From NCBI GenBank assembly GCA_024734495.1, contig JALMQS010000099.1, forward strand, positions 96,516,958-96,580,957: DNA of 64,000 nt, given 5' to 3'. This document shows positions 45,665 to 57,902 of this stretch, piece after piece. The notes under the pieces were generated by a model, which was not told where the DNA came from, made no database searches, and saw nothing but the letters and a program-made list of their open reading frames with translations. A program made the position numbers and the translations under genes. The DNA comes from Forficula auricularia (lineage: Eukaryota > Arthropoda > Insecta > Dermaptera > Forficulidae). Each line of letters begins with the position of its first letter. The stretch's first letter is position 1.

Positions 45665-46578
45665 CACTCATTTAAAAGCATTGATTGTAAACAAAGACGG
45701 GAATTTCCGCCTCATATGCACATTCTCATTTAAAAGTATTAGTTGCACACAAAGACAGAAAATTTCGCCTCGTTTGAACTAAGACTAAGTCTTTAAAAAC
45801 AAAATTTCTTTCGCCTTTCTATCTTCTCTATTCTTCTTATTTGTGACTCGATGACCACATCTGAGGGCACGGCAGTGCCCCAGCCAAGTTCGATTCGAGC
45901 GGGAATGTCTGCACTGCCAGACTACCCTTTACAGGAAACAACTCAGGCCATTTTGACGCCTCTGTAACTTCGTAATGGAAACATCTACATGGCTGAAATT
46001 TTTTTCCATAATACTGGTCCATAAGCTTAACTAAATTACAAAATTTCATATTTCTACTGTTTATACCATCCAAGTTACAAGAAGCCAAAGATAGGCATTT
46101 TCGTCACTCACTCACTCACTGACTGACTCACTCATCAAAATTCTAGAGTACTTCCGCTAACTCTTGGATGCTGAAATTTGGCAGGCAGGTAGAGTTTGGG
46201 GTACAATTAATGAGAAAAATCCAAAAATCGAAACTTTCCCTTCTTCAGGACCTAAAATGAAGGGGTGAAATTTATAGACTTAATTAACATATACTAAAAA
46301 TTCAATGAACCTAGAATGCTGAAATTTGGCATACTGGTATAGCTTGACATATTAATAAAGGAGGAAATTGAAAAATCGAAACTTTTCCTTCTTCAAGGCC
46401 CGAAATGAAGGGGTGAAAGTTATAGGCTTAATTAATTAACATAAACTAAAAATTCAATCAACCTAGAATGCTGAAATTTGGCATACTGGTAAATCTTGGC
46501 ACATTAATAAAGGAAGAAATTGAAAAATCGAAACTTTTCCTTCTTCAGGGCCCGAAATGAAGGGGTTAAATTTATAGG
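45665..46578 (+). repeat. unclassified element with several internal tandem repeats
   Basis: It opens with two copies of an about 55-bp unit (CTCATTTAAAAGCATT and CTCATTTAAAAGTATT, 45669 and 45727). It continues through a GC-richer part with GGGCACGGCAGTGCCCC, a (CACT)n run at 46107-46133, and a three-unit array at its end. The 83-codon minus-strand frame 45837-46088 has no known domain. Confidence 0.6.
46167..46578 (+). repeat. three-unit tandem array, about 150-bp period
   Basis: Units start at 46167, 46314 and 46466. Each holds GATGCTGAAATTTGGCA (or GAATG...), AAAAATCGAAAC, CCTTCTTCA and GAAATGAAGGGGT. Periods are 147 and 152 bases. Confidence 0.8.
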
Positions 46579-46606
46579 ATAAATCCAACTTACAAAAAGA
46601 GGTGAA

Positions 46607-47187
46607 ATCTCATCAAAAACACTTGTGTAAAAAAAGGCCAAGTTCGATTAATAAAATCCGTTTGTCAAAAAAAGTAGTGAGATCTAATGTGCTGCCAAGT
46701 TCAACATCATCAATTTATTAAATGAGTCGAGAATATATTAGTAACTTCAATTAAAACGCATGTTTTTCATTTCACATGTCCCTCTATATTTTTTATTGAT
46801 TTCACATTTTTAGTTGAAATTATTTTCATAAAACTTGGCTTTTACGCATTATTATGTATGTGACGAATTAATAGTTACCATATCATGGGATCTTAATAAG
46901 AGGGAAGTGGTGGAGGCCCTATCAAACAATAATAATAATAATTTAATGCGTAAAAGCCAACTTTTAGGAAAATAATTTCAACTAAAAATGTGAAATCAAT
47001 AAAAAATATAGAGGAACATGTGGAATGAAAAACATGCGTTTTAATTGAAGTTACTAATATATTATAGACTCATTTAATAAATTGATGATGTTGCACTTGG
47101 CAGCACATTAGATCTCACTACTTTTTTGGCAAACGGATTTTATTAATCGAAATTGGCCTTTTTTTACACAAGTGTTTTTGTTGAGAT
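46607..47187 (+). mobile_element. long inverted repeat (snap-back element)
   Basis: The left arm 46607-46850 and right arm 46945-47187 are inverted copies of about 244 bp with few differences. They start ATCTCATCAAAAACACTTG and end in its complement. The 94-bp spacer has no arm similarity and ends in a TAA run. It is probably a non-autonomous DNA element. Confidence 0.8.
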
Positions 47188-47189
47188 AT

Positions 47190-48605
47190 AAGTCCTTAAG
47201 TTAAAATACCCAATGTGAAAATTTTCTGATTTTTCATAATCATATTTTTTGTTACAAATTTTTTCAAACTTTCTATGTCAGAGACATGAATGGGATAAAA
47301 TAATTAATTTCAATATTACAGTCTATATTCACGAATGTAATTAAATATTGTTATATATAGAAAATTTGAGATTTTTTTTATTTTTGTATTTTTTTAATTT
47401 GTCTATTTATTTTAGGGGTTAAAAAATTTCAGCCTTCCCGGAGTGCTAAATTTGCGATAACACCACTACCTTAGACTGTTGGATCAGTGTGTTAATTATT
47501 AATAATTGAGAATTAACGATGTTTATTTGTGATAATAACTCAATCATCAAGCGTTTTCTAAATCCGCAGCTATTTATAATTGATATTTTACCCATTTTAT
47601 AATATTCCATGTAAAAAAAGCCCCTTATCCATTCCAATAAAATAAAGTAATACTCTCTTTCTACCATCGTCTGAATTAAATAAATCAATTACACATTAGT
47701 TTCAATTTGTTGATTTAATTTAAATATCTTTTAATTTTAATGCAAAAGAGGGAACTAATATTATATATTCTTAATAAATGGTTGAATTATTTGATTCATT
47801 AAAATCAATTTAAATGGCACAATGAACTCATTTGATATGTAACAACCAATTTATTTCCCAGAAAAAAAGTTGGGAGAATTTATATATATTTTATATGAAT
47901 GAATGTAGAAAGGAAAAAACCAGCCTCTCTCATCTCTGTTCTTTAAAAATACGAGACGAAAAAAAGAAAGGACTAAAAATAGAAAGAAAAATGCATTTTT
48001 CATATTTTATTATTAAATTTGAAAGTAAATATTTATTCTACGATATACCATATAAAAGAATGTTTTATAAAAGATTCCTTTCGCTTTCTATTAATATGAT
48101 GTATAATATAAAATAACAGATATTCATTATTTTATCTGATTAATAAATTAAAGATGGCCTGTTATAGGGCCAAAGCGATTGCTTGGGACGCCATGGTAAA
48201 AGAGGGGCCAAAAAGGTTTTAGAAGAAACTAAGTTTGAATAATAAAAAAAAAACTTTAAAATAAAAAATATTTCATTTTGTTTAGGGATTATGGTAAAAA
48301 TTAGTAATTTTTTCGTATTTCCATATATTATGCATATATAGAGTTAAAGTGAAAGCCCGCCTGGAGTAAACTTTTGGATCGGACCGCCGCAAAAACATCT
48401 GCTAGAAAACAACAGTTTTTTGATTCTTAAGATAATTTGCATTTTCTCAAAAGTCTACTTGAGGATAAATAATCTCTGAAACTAAATTTAGTTTAAATAA
48501 ACGGTCATGAGGCCACCACATAACTTTACCATGCCTTACTTATATTTAATATCTTAGTCATTTCCAATAGGACGTATAGGATGTATAATTTCGTACAAAT
48601 CGATT
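47190..48605. other. AT-rich spacer, nothing recognised
   Basis: The frames at 47446-47688 and 47832-48116 are AT-rich without domains. Confidence 0.4.
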
Positions 48606-48618
48606 AAAGAGTCTAGGA

Positions 48619-48942
48619 CAGAGGTTCTCAACCCTTTTCATCCAAAGAACCCCTTCTGTAATTTCGTAATAATGCAATTCCACCCTTTCCAAGATTTTCT
48701 ACTCAAAAAGTTTAGTTCAAATAATATGCTTTTAATACTGAAAACAACAAGGTATCATTTTTTAATTTAGAGATAAGATAAGTAATATTTACTCAATGAG
48801 AAAACTTAGGTTGTTTTTATGGCCAGTTCTTTAATACCTTCTTTAAAACTCATGAAATTTGTACGCAGATTAATTCTTCCTAGAAATACTAAAATTACTA
48901 CTGGGAGGGGGGGAGGGGTTTCACCCCGTTTGAAAACCGCTT
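48619..48942 (+). mobile_element. hAT-type MITE with an empty-site duplicate nearby
   Basis: The ends CAGAGGTTCTCAACCC and GTTTGAAAACCGCTT are inverted. The perfect 8-bp duplication GTCTAGGA lies at 48611-48618 and 48943-48950. The paralogous sequence at 49345-49440 lacks the insert. Confidence 0.87.
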
Positions 48943-49344
48943 GTCTAGGACTTATATTGATCATTCTATTTTTGAGCACCCCATTTTGATCCCATAAAGA
49001 ATTAAGATTCTCATATTATTAGACCCTTTCAAAGTATATTAAAGTATATTTCACCTAACTTGGATTTTTAGATTGAAAATCTTATAATTTAATTTTTTAA
49101 GGGAGCCACCTCCCTCTCCCATTTTGGGGTTATTAGCAATTTATCCCATTTTGGGTTTATTAACAATTTATAATATCTCTTTTTAAATATGAGACTTCTA
49201 TTGTAATTTATACTATTGTATTTCTTCGATTTTTGTTTGAAAATTTTATTATTTTAAATTATTTTTAAATCCTCTCCCCTCTTTTGGGACACTATCAATT
49301 TCACAAAGTGAACCATTATAATAAGATAAGAAGGGTAAATTATC

Positions 49345-49440
49345 GAAATTTCGTACAAATTGATCAAAGGGTCTAGGACTTATATTGGTAGTTCTAATTT
49401 TTGAACAACCCCCCATTTTCTTATTTTATTTTTTTAAATG
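49345..49440 (+). repeat. local duplicate of the flanks of the MITE at 48619
   Basis: TTTCGTACAAATTGATCAAA, GGGTCTAGGACTTATATTGG and the following TTTTTGAACAA-type sequence match 48590-48618 joined to 48943-48985. The segment is therefore an uninterrupted copy of the target region. Confidence 0.72.
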
Positions 49441-49444
49441 ATCC

Positions 49445-51140
49445 CCATTTTTGTCTTCGAAATAAATAATGGTTCTCTTATTTATTCTAGGACTATTTTA
49501 TAGTAAATTTAATTTTTTTTGGATTTTTTTTATTTTTTAAATTTTATAATATTAATATCTTAAGAACCCCCGGCCCCTTCTTGAATTTAGGCTCGATTTC
49601 AATACATCTTTTAAAAATGAAATTAAAATATTTTGCTGAGAATTGCATAATTTATGAATTTTTTATTTATATTATATCTAGATGAAAAGATAATTTGGTT
49701 TACTAGAAAACAAAACCTGTTTTTCGGCAAGCTAGAGATCTAAACTTTTACTTTCTAGATATACCTACCGTTAAACAAATTCTAAAGATTAAATATGAAA
49801 ATAGAGAAGGGATAAGGCTCTTTTTACAAGCTTTTTTTAATTATGAAGAAGTAGTCACGTATATCACATACCAAAAATTGTGAAACACTAGTGAATGAAA
49901 TTTGAAATTAAAAATATGAGGTAGGTATCAGCTAGAGCTATAAAACTCATAGCCAAGGTTTGGTTAAAATACGACTTTCACGATTCAAAATATGAGAAGA
50001 AAGGGTTTAAAATTATGCTTTGTAACGATTTTTTTTTATTATGCCTCATTCACTATTCTTTGTGAGTTGCTTCTTATTTCCCTATTTCTCAAAAAGTATA
50101 TATGAATAGTTTATATCATTTTAACGAGACTAGAGGAATTGGAGAAATCATTTATTCTAGACAAATTCGAATTTTTTCTTGTTTCATTTTATTTGTAAAT
50201 ACGTCACTTTTAAAGTTGATATAGGCTAGGTCAATTGGAATGTCTATTTTTTCTATAATTTATTTATTTATTGATTGAGAATCTGAATAAATTGTTCTTT
50301 TCCCAACAGCAATAAATTCTTTTGCGGAAGGACAAATGTTTTTTTATCGAGGTCACTTAAAAAAAAAAAAAAAAATCGGGTTGTTTGGATTTTATTTATG
50401 TTTTTTAAAGGAAAACGCATTAACCGTTCATTCGGTTTTGATATGATTAGATAAAATCCTCCAATTATTTATTGTGTTGAAATTCAATATTATTAAAGGG
50501 TAGGATGCTTGACAATTGAAAATTAATTAAAAAATTCGGGATTCAATTAAAGAAAAAAAAGAGGGCGAAAATTCTCGCTTCTTTCAAGGAAGAATTAATT
50601 TGATTTCTTTTCTGATCATATCTCATTTATAATCTTTTTTTTCTTATTAATTCAACTAAAAGGATGAGCCAATTCCACCTTCGATTCACTTGACTTGCCT
50701 ATCTTAGAAAGGAATCAAGATATTTGATAGATTTTTCATCCGAAAAGATCGGAGTAAATTTCTAATATAGAGCTGATTAATTTAATTAGCATAAAAGGTC
50801 CTGTGTCTCCCTAGTCTGCAAAGTTAAATTTAAAACATCGTTAATCTATTTGAAATATTTTCATCTATAGGGCTGAACTTAAAAGTGACTAAAAAAAAAT
50901 TAAAGGCGACAACTTTTTTCAACACAGAGGATTAAATAATATGGAAAAGAAGAAAAATAATTCTAGCGATTTTTCAAAATTAAAATATACTTTTCTTAGT
51001 TGTTTATAGAATTTCCGAGATGGTCGAAATCTTGCACAAAATTCACCTACACTACCTACACTCTTTAACATGAATGGTGATCAATCTAGTTTAAGACTAG
51101 ATTAAGCTCAACATAGCTTTAACACAGGAATTATTTAACG
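49445..51140. other. AT-rich spacer, nothing recognised
   Basis: No coding, splice or repeat match was seen. Confidence 0.4.
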
Positions 51141-51149
51141 GGTTATAGT

Positions 51150-51300
51150 GGTGTTTCACAACGAGGAAATAAAATTAAAAAATTAAAAAATCTTTTAAAT
51201 TATTTTGGAGATTTTTTATTTATCTCTATACATATTTCGGGCTATGAACCCTTCATCAGGAGGTTTAACAGAAAACTTAATATGAAATTTTTACATAGTA
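51150..51300 (-). repeat. Penelope-like ribozyme repeat fragment
   Basis: It contains GTTTCAC and a long AATTAAAAAATTAAAAAAT stretch like the other AU-type copies, plus a hammerhead block on the minus strand. The boundaries are unclear. Confidence 0.5.
51235..51259 (-). ncRNA. hammerhead-like ribozyme motif (AU type)
   Basis: On the minus strand: CTGATGA, an extra A (the only copy without T here), GGG/CCC stem II, GAAA, then TATG. Confidence 0.52.
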
Positions 51301-51304
51301 TCAA

Positions 51305-52120
51305 TGTTATTGTAATACAGGGCGAGTGGAGGGGGGTGAGCCAATGGGCGTTTGAAAGAATTGAGTGGTTAGATTTAAAGGTATGTGGAAGGGAGAAAAT
51401 GCTATAACCATGCTTTAACCATAGATTGCTCAAACTTTAGGTAGAGGCAAGGCCCTAGTTAGAAAAAAATTCTGGGGATAGTTAATTTGGGGGGGGGGGG
51501 GGGTTATCACTCATTGAGGAGCTAGGGGATTATGTTTATACTCCTAGGACATTACTTGCTTGATGTCTACAAAATTTCGAGAGGGATTATGAAATCTCCC
51601 CGCTGGATACGGCCATGGTTAGAGATAAACATTACTGACGGTTACCTGATTTAGTGAGAAGTTCAAGATATCCGACCTGATATTATAAAAAAATATTCTA
51701 TAGATTTAAAATATAGGTATATGTAGAGTTTTAACTTCTTAGTTCATAGGAGAGAGGTTGGTGAAAATCTTGGGATAGACAAACGCACACACATAGACGC
51801 AGAGTAACACCCTCAGGAATCCTGATATTCCAAACTAAAATTAAGATGTATTTATTTAATAATACTTAATTGGAGTTAAGAATTTTGTTCTTTGAAATTA
51901 GAATTGCCATAAGTTTTGCTAGCCTAACAAAAATCATGAAATGTTTGTTATTAGTAGCGTAGGTAGGTATAAGAATGCTTTGAAACCGAAAATACTTCAT
52001 AGGATCTTTAATGAGACAAAATAAATTTATCTAAATGTGTTACTAATCAGATGAAAAAATATGAAAGAGAAGAATTTTAAACAAAATTTTATTCTGCTAA
52101 AATCAAAGACAAACGATAGC
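51305..52120. other. spacer with a 15-base G run
   Basis: Poly-G at 51489-51503. Nothing else was recognised. Confidence 0.4.
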
Positions 52121-52127
52121 CTTTTTT

Positions 52128-53006
52128 AACCGACTTCAAAAAAGGAGGAGGTACTCTATTCGACTGATTTTTTTTTTTTTTGTGTCTATGTTACCTTATA
52201 TCTCCGCCAATTGTGAACCGATTTTGAAATTTTTTTGCAGTCTAGCTTCCGATTGGTCCCGTTTTTTCATTGGTATTAGACCTTTTTTGTTAGGTTTTGT
52301 TCTTTGTTTATGAACCGATTTCAATGATTCTTTTTTATTGGAAAGGGGGTATCTTAGGGATGGTGTCATATTAATTAGGTCAAGTTCTGATGATATGATC
52401 AACGACGAAATAAAGTAAATCTCCAATTCTTATTAGCAAATAATCGAAATTATGATAAATAAAATCTTTTGTAAAAAAATCTTATAACATTCATTTAAAA
52501 CCCCCAAACCTTTCGAGAGAATTTCTATATTTATGAATTGAATTTTATTATCATTTTCTGATTCATTCGCCTGACGCTTTCTCTTACGAGATGCATGCAA
52601 GGTATTATATTAAGTCACTATTAATAACATCACTAAAAAGAGAAAAATAAAAATAATTTTTATAAAAAAAAAAAAAATAAAACCGACTTCAAAAAACTTA
52701 AATGCAACAAATAAAATAATAATAACTTAAAAATAAAATAAAATCCACTAAAAGGTATAAAATAATTATCTTATTTAGTTACAACTAAACGACGAAATAT
52801 TAACATGAAATTACTTATTGAAGTCGGTGCCAAACATATACATTTTATGAATTGCACTTGACGGTATTACTTAGTACGTTTGGCGGGTACGCTCGCTTAT
52901 AGGTATAGTTAAATAATATAATTATTTTATACCTTTTAGTGGATTTTATTTTATTTTTAAGTTATTATTATTTTATTTGTTGCATTTAAGTTTTTTGAAG
53001 TCGGTT
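52128..53006 (+). repeat. unclassified repeat family Z, copy 2 (both ends present)
   Basis: It starts AACCGACTTCAAAAAAGGAG and ends TTTTTTGAAGTCGGTT, so AACCGACTTCAAAAAA forms a terminal inverted repeat. Its start is of a kind seen widely in insect genomes. The palindromic tail is shorter than in copy 1 because part of the right arm is missing. Confidence 0.72.
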
Positions 53007-53009
53007 TTA

Positions 53010-53730
53010 TTTTTTTTTATAAAACTTATTTTTTTGAAAATAAATATACTTTAAACATTAGTTTTAATTTGTTCTTAATTAAGAGAACCGAGAAATTTTA
53101 ATTAATTTTATTAAATAGTAACAATAGGATAGCCTATATATTTAATTTAAAGAAGAATTTTACAAAGATTATGAATATATAAACAATATACATGCAATAT
53201 CTGGATTAGCCAATAAAGTTTAATAATGGATAATCGTTACTTTATTATTTATATCTGCTATTTGAATTCGCGGATATTCAAATAGCTTTGAATTTGAAAT
53301 ATTGTTCAAATCATAATACGATATCAGCATCTCTTGTATGACAGAGTTGGAAAAACAAAGTCTATACCTACCTACTAAATATGTATTCAGTGTCTTTGAG
53401 TTTCATTTGTTTAAGGAAATGAAACAATGAGATTTATTAAATATTAATTGGTAGAGTTATTTGAATTGTATTTGAACATGGTATGTATGGAGTTTAAAGA
53501 TAAAATTATTAAAATAAATAACCATAGTAGCGATTTTATAGGAAAAATAGATTAACTCTGTGCTTCGTAGTATATTAGTTGCTTAGCTTCCAGGGGCTTC
53601 CAATATATTTTATTTAAATATTCGGCGTCGCTAATGGATTACCTGCTAAACTTTTGAAGCAAAGTCTTAAGAATACATTGATTTACGATCCAAAATTCTA
53701 CATTCTTTTTATCATATTTTATTTGTTACA
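53010..53730. other. AT-rich spacer, nothing recognised
   Basis: No coding, splice or repeat match was seen. Confidence 0.4.
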
Positions 53731-53739
53731 TTGAAAAAA

Positions 53740-54237
53740 AACTAAAATTTGGCGCATTAAAATGCAAAAATACATAGTTCCGTAGCAAGTTTCAGCTTAC
53801 TAAATAAAACCATTCTATATTGACAATTCATATTCTCGGGAAAGATTTTCAGATATATAGCTAAAATTTGGTGCACTGTAACATAGTTGCATACCAAGTT
53901 TAAGCTCATTAACTAAAACCTTTCAAGATTGGCATTTTGTTCTCTCAGGAAACGTTTTCATGTACAAAGCTAAATTTTTCAGCTCATTAACTAAAACCAT
54001 TCAAGATTGGCATTTTGTATTTTCAGGAAACGTTTTTAGGTATAAGAGAAATTGTTGGTTCATTGTAATGTAAAAATACATATTTGCGTACCAATTCTCA
54101 GCTCATTAGGTATAACTAAAACCATCATTTATACCAAATGAAATAGATTTGTATCTTATATAGGTATCAAAAATATTTTTTTTTACTTAATTGATAATTT
54201 TTCATCAGAGAAAGTGAATAAATTCGAAATATTCGAA
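53740..54237 (+). repeat. short tandem array of the 110-bp unit, locus 2
   Basis: It has about four partial units of the same sequence as 42532-42922, including CAAGATTGGCATTTTGT and CAGGAAACGTTTTCATGTA. It ends with the same AATAAATTCGAAATATTCGA. Confidence 0.72.
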
Positions 54238-54969
54238 AAAACATTTTTTGCAATCTATTCGACTAACACGTCTCAACTTGCACATGCGTGTTTTAACTCG
54301 TTTGAAATAGTCTAGAATTTTTATCATTTAAAATCTATTAAAAATTTGTAACTGGAAATAAGCAAAACGGGCAATTCTAGAGCAATTGAGTACCAATACT
54401 ATCTAATGGTTGACTTCTTGACCAAATTGCTACGGGCTGAGGGTTAGTCGATCTCTCGAAGCGTGGTAAGAATTATTATTTAATTTTATTTTTATAAATT
54501 TGTAAATAAATAATTCCTCGTGAAAATTTAAGTGTATGATTTTAATGTGTACCTATTCAGGCCCCGCAAAATTTTTGATCCATGTCCTGTTTGAAGCAAG
54601 CAAAGAAAGCTAACGTGGGTTCAAGTTCGACAAGCTGCAAATATTTTAAATAAATTTTTATAATTTTTCTAATTAATATAACAAAGAATAATTGCTTTAT
54701 CAATGAGAATTGTTTTTGACAGCGCTTATTTGAAAAAGATATTTATTTAGAAACTACTGCGGATTACGCTATTGAAGTCTGCGGAGTCTTAAGTCTGGAC
54801 CAAAGGAGAAAAAGATTCTTTCTTATATTAATTAGAAAAATTATAAAAATTTATTTAAGATCATTATTTCAAGTTAGAAATATATAAGTTCAAATATTAT
54901 TTTCACTCAATATTTGACAAAAATTCCCTACATTTGATTCCCGATTGAATCAAATGTAGAAAACATTCG

Positions 54970-55169
54970 ATTAATTTCTGCAAATATTTGACCGCCTATA
55001 ATCTGATTCTTACGCCAATTTACACACACTCCCACACACAACACATTCATGACTAATGGCTAAAATAGGATTAATTTCTGAAAATATTTGACCGCCTATA
55101 ATCTGATTCTTACGCCAATTTACACACACTCCCACACACAACACATTCATGACTAATGGCTAAAATAGG
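54970..55169 (+). repeat. near-perfect tandem duplication, 100-bp unit
   Basis: 54970-55069 and 55070-55169 differ at one base that I could see. The unit contains TTGACCGCCTATAATCTGAT and CTCCCACACACAACACATTC. A third, inverted relative lies at 17906-18003. Confidence 0.92.
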
Positions 55170-55174
55170 CATTT

Positions 55175-56600
55175 AGTTCTCGAATGCCGATAAAAAAAAC
55201 TTTAAAAAATCTCTAAGATGAAAAAAAAGATAAGGTTAAAAAATACTGAGTAGTGTAAATGAGTAGATACTCTCAATTTTTCGACTTGACCAAAACCTTA
55301 ATGTCATATGTGGACTCGATAACAAAAGCAAAATTTACTTTTCATTGCTCTGAGATTTCTCCTTTCCCAGTTATTGCTCGTATATACAAACTGACAGACT
55401 AATGGTTTCTGTATTCTGATTATGACAAACCCCCAATTTTTAAGGAATTATCATATTCTAACTATTAATCTATCATATATTTTCATTCAGTAATTCATTT
55501 TAAAAAATGGCGTAAGTTTAATTTAAAAAATTGAAATTTGAAGTTATTTTTCAGATATAGTACCAATTCTTTCCGAAATTCACTGGTTTATTGGCACAAA
55601 TTGGAAAACATCAAAGTTTCTCCAATAACATTTTTCTTAACTTTTAATTTCCAAAAAGATTGTTAATTAATCACTTAGGGGATAAAAGGAAAAAAAAATA
55701 TTTCTGATTAATAAGCCATCATTTTGCAATTATTAATTTCATTTCTTTGATCATATTCGTTAATTCGAATTCCGATGAAAATTTGATTTATCTGCCTTGA
55801 ATTCCGTGGTTAGCCACTGAACTTATCTCATCTGCATTTTCATTCATTCTATTCTCTCAATTCTTGAGTAAAAATTTGCATAATTATTTAATTTAATTAC
55901 TTCAACTTTTTATGATGTATTATTAATTAGATTATATAATAGATGAATGAATTATAGCAAATAAAGGATGAAAAAACTCTCGGAAACTAATTCATCCTTT
56001 TGACTAAGTCGAGTTTGCGGGGATTTTTAATTATTTTTAATAGAGCAGGAGCCAATGACAATGGCTTGTTCAAAGAACCTATTCAACAAATTTAAGCAGA
56101 AAATAATGCTGTTAGTTTTTAGGTCGTCCAGTGGGCTATAACACATTTACAGTTGTTCCATAATATACAGTTGCTTGCGTCTCTCTTAAATGATTTTTTT
56201 TTATGTTGGAACCACCTTAAAACAATAAAGGCAGGGATAAAAACAGTGGAAATCCTCTTTTTATGAGATCCTTAATTCGGAACTGGGATAAATTATAAGA
56301 TCATATCATATTCCTTATTAAATTGGAAGAAAATTAAAAAAAAAAGATATGTGAGCATCTCATGACTTTCTCATAGAACTGCCCTCCTCCCTCTTCACTC
56401 ATTTCATTAGTCTGATTTTCGAATTTATAATCTCCTAAAGCATTACAGGCTAACTCTGAAAAATTTGGTCAAAATTGTGGAAAGGGTTACCATTTTTTAA
56501 AACCCTCCCCTCTAATTTTTGGTTTAGTTTCAATCAAAATCTAATAACATTTTATTCATTTAGTACGGGTTTAAATAAGATATGTGCAGCTTTCATTTAT
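55175..56600. other. AT-rich spacer, nothing recognised
   Basis: No coding, splice or repeat match was seen. Confidence 0.4.
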
Positions 56601-56626
56601 TTATTTTTATTTATGAACTCCCGCTA

Positions 56627-56658
56627 ACGTTTCGGCTATTGGTTGTAGCCATCTTCAG
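56627..56658 (-). ncRNA. hammerhead-like ribozyme motif (ACGU type)
   Basis: On the minus strand: CTGAAGA, extra T, stem II GGCT/AGCC with a nine-base loop, GAAACGTT. Stem III is ACGU. Stem I pairs GCT before the box with AGC after it. All core positions are intact. The host repeat extends roughly 56570-56760 but lacks a visible partner arm. Confidence 0.7.
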
Positions 56659-56989
56659 AGCTAAACAATGACAAACAATGTTAACAATATCAAAACGGCC
56701 TTGTCCGAATACATCAATAAATTATAATTTTGTTTTTCTACTCAGCGGGAATTTGTCAATATTAATATAAAAATTTTTTTTTGGATACACCAGTCATCAG
56801 ATAAAACTATATACAAGAAATATACATATGATATATACAGGGTGTTTGCCAAAAGGCCAAAAGATGTAATACTTTTAAGACTATAATTGTCTTTTTCCGT
56901 TTAAGTTTTAAACCCTTACTAAATTAATACAACTACAGCTATAAAGAATTCCTAAAATAAACATTTTATTCTCAATATAAAATATCTAA

Positions 56990-57235
56990 ATATAAAATTT
57001 GATTTTGAGCTAGAGTGTACAAACAATTTGTTAACACAGGCACACACACCCTTAAAGACATTTTGGCAAAATAATTAATATCTCTTAAAATATAAATATT
57101 TTGATGTTCACTATTTAATACTTGAAAAGCCCTGAATTTGCTCAATTCTTTTTTCGAAGAAAAAAAAGCTAAATTTTCCCTTATACGATTATTATACGTC
57201 ACTATACCCTGTATGGTAAAGTAAAAAAAAAAGAT
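56990..57235 (+). repeat. unclassified repeat W, copy 2
   Basis: It is collinear with 22190-22600 and ends in TATACCCTGTATGGTAAAGT followed by an A run. The minus-strand frame 56972-57202 is a shadow. Confidence 0.55.
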
Positions 57236-57902
57236 TGATTCTGAAAATTTTCAAGTGCTATGAAACAATCCTAAATGTATACAATGCATGAAATAATACT
57301 AAATGCACACAAAACGAGCACAACTTTCCTCCAGTCCAAATTTATATTCATGTTTGGGGAGGACTACCATATTTATGAAAAATTGCGAGGCCAACGAAAT
57401 TTGTGATGAAGTTACAACCCTATGATTATAACAAAATGGTGATTGCGTGATTGTGATTTTTGTGATCTCTCAAGGATCCGAGGTGTAATTGTGATTTTTT
57501 TATTATATATCAGAAGGTTTTATTTTTTATTTTATATTAAAATTAGTAATAGTCATTCTAATCCCATTTGAATTTCGAAAATTTTCATAAATCGAAACTC
57601 TCCAAATATGGTAATTCAAAATATGGTTTGCCTGTAACTTTAGATTTAGATTTATTATTGACTGCGAAAATTTTTAACGATGAAGATTAAATCTTCGGGT
57701 AATATTTTTTAGCGTGTTATAACGTCAGAAATGTTTTCATCTCTCTGAGGTCAAGTGTCTAGATTGCATTTTTGGCATTTGGGTTCCCTTCCGAAGGAGT
57801 GAATATAACCTTTCTGACATATAATAGAAATTATTCATATCACCTTGGATTAAGTAGTTGTCAACGTTTTGGAATTTGCTTTGGTATACATATAGTTTGG
57901 CC

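Noticed and set aside
45837..46088. 83-codon minus-strand open frame in a GC-richer stretch
   Set aside because: Lies within a repeat-laden element, no domain and no splice context.
47832..48116. 94-codon plus-strand frame rich in Lys, Phe and Tyr
   Set aside because: Composition is what AT-rich non-coding DNA gives; no homology recognised.
52389..52420. CTGATGAT...GACGAAAT in repeat Z (also 5579-5611) as a hammerhead
   Set aside because: Box and GAAA are present, but the bases between cannot pair as stem II and flanks show no stem I; likely coincidence.
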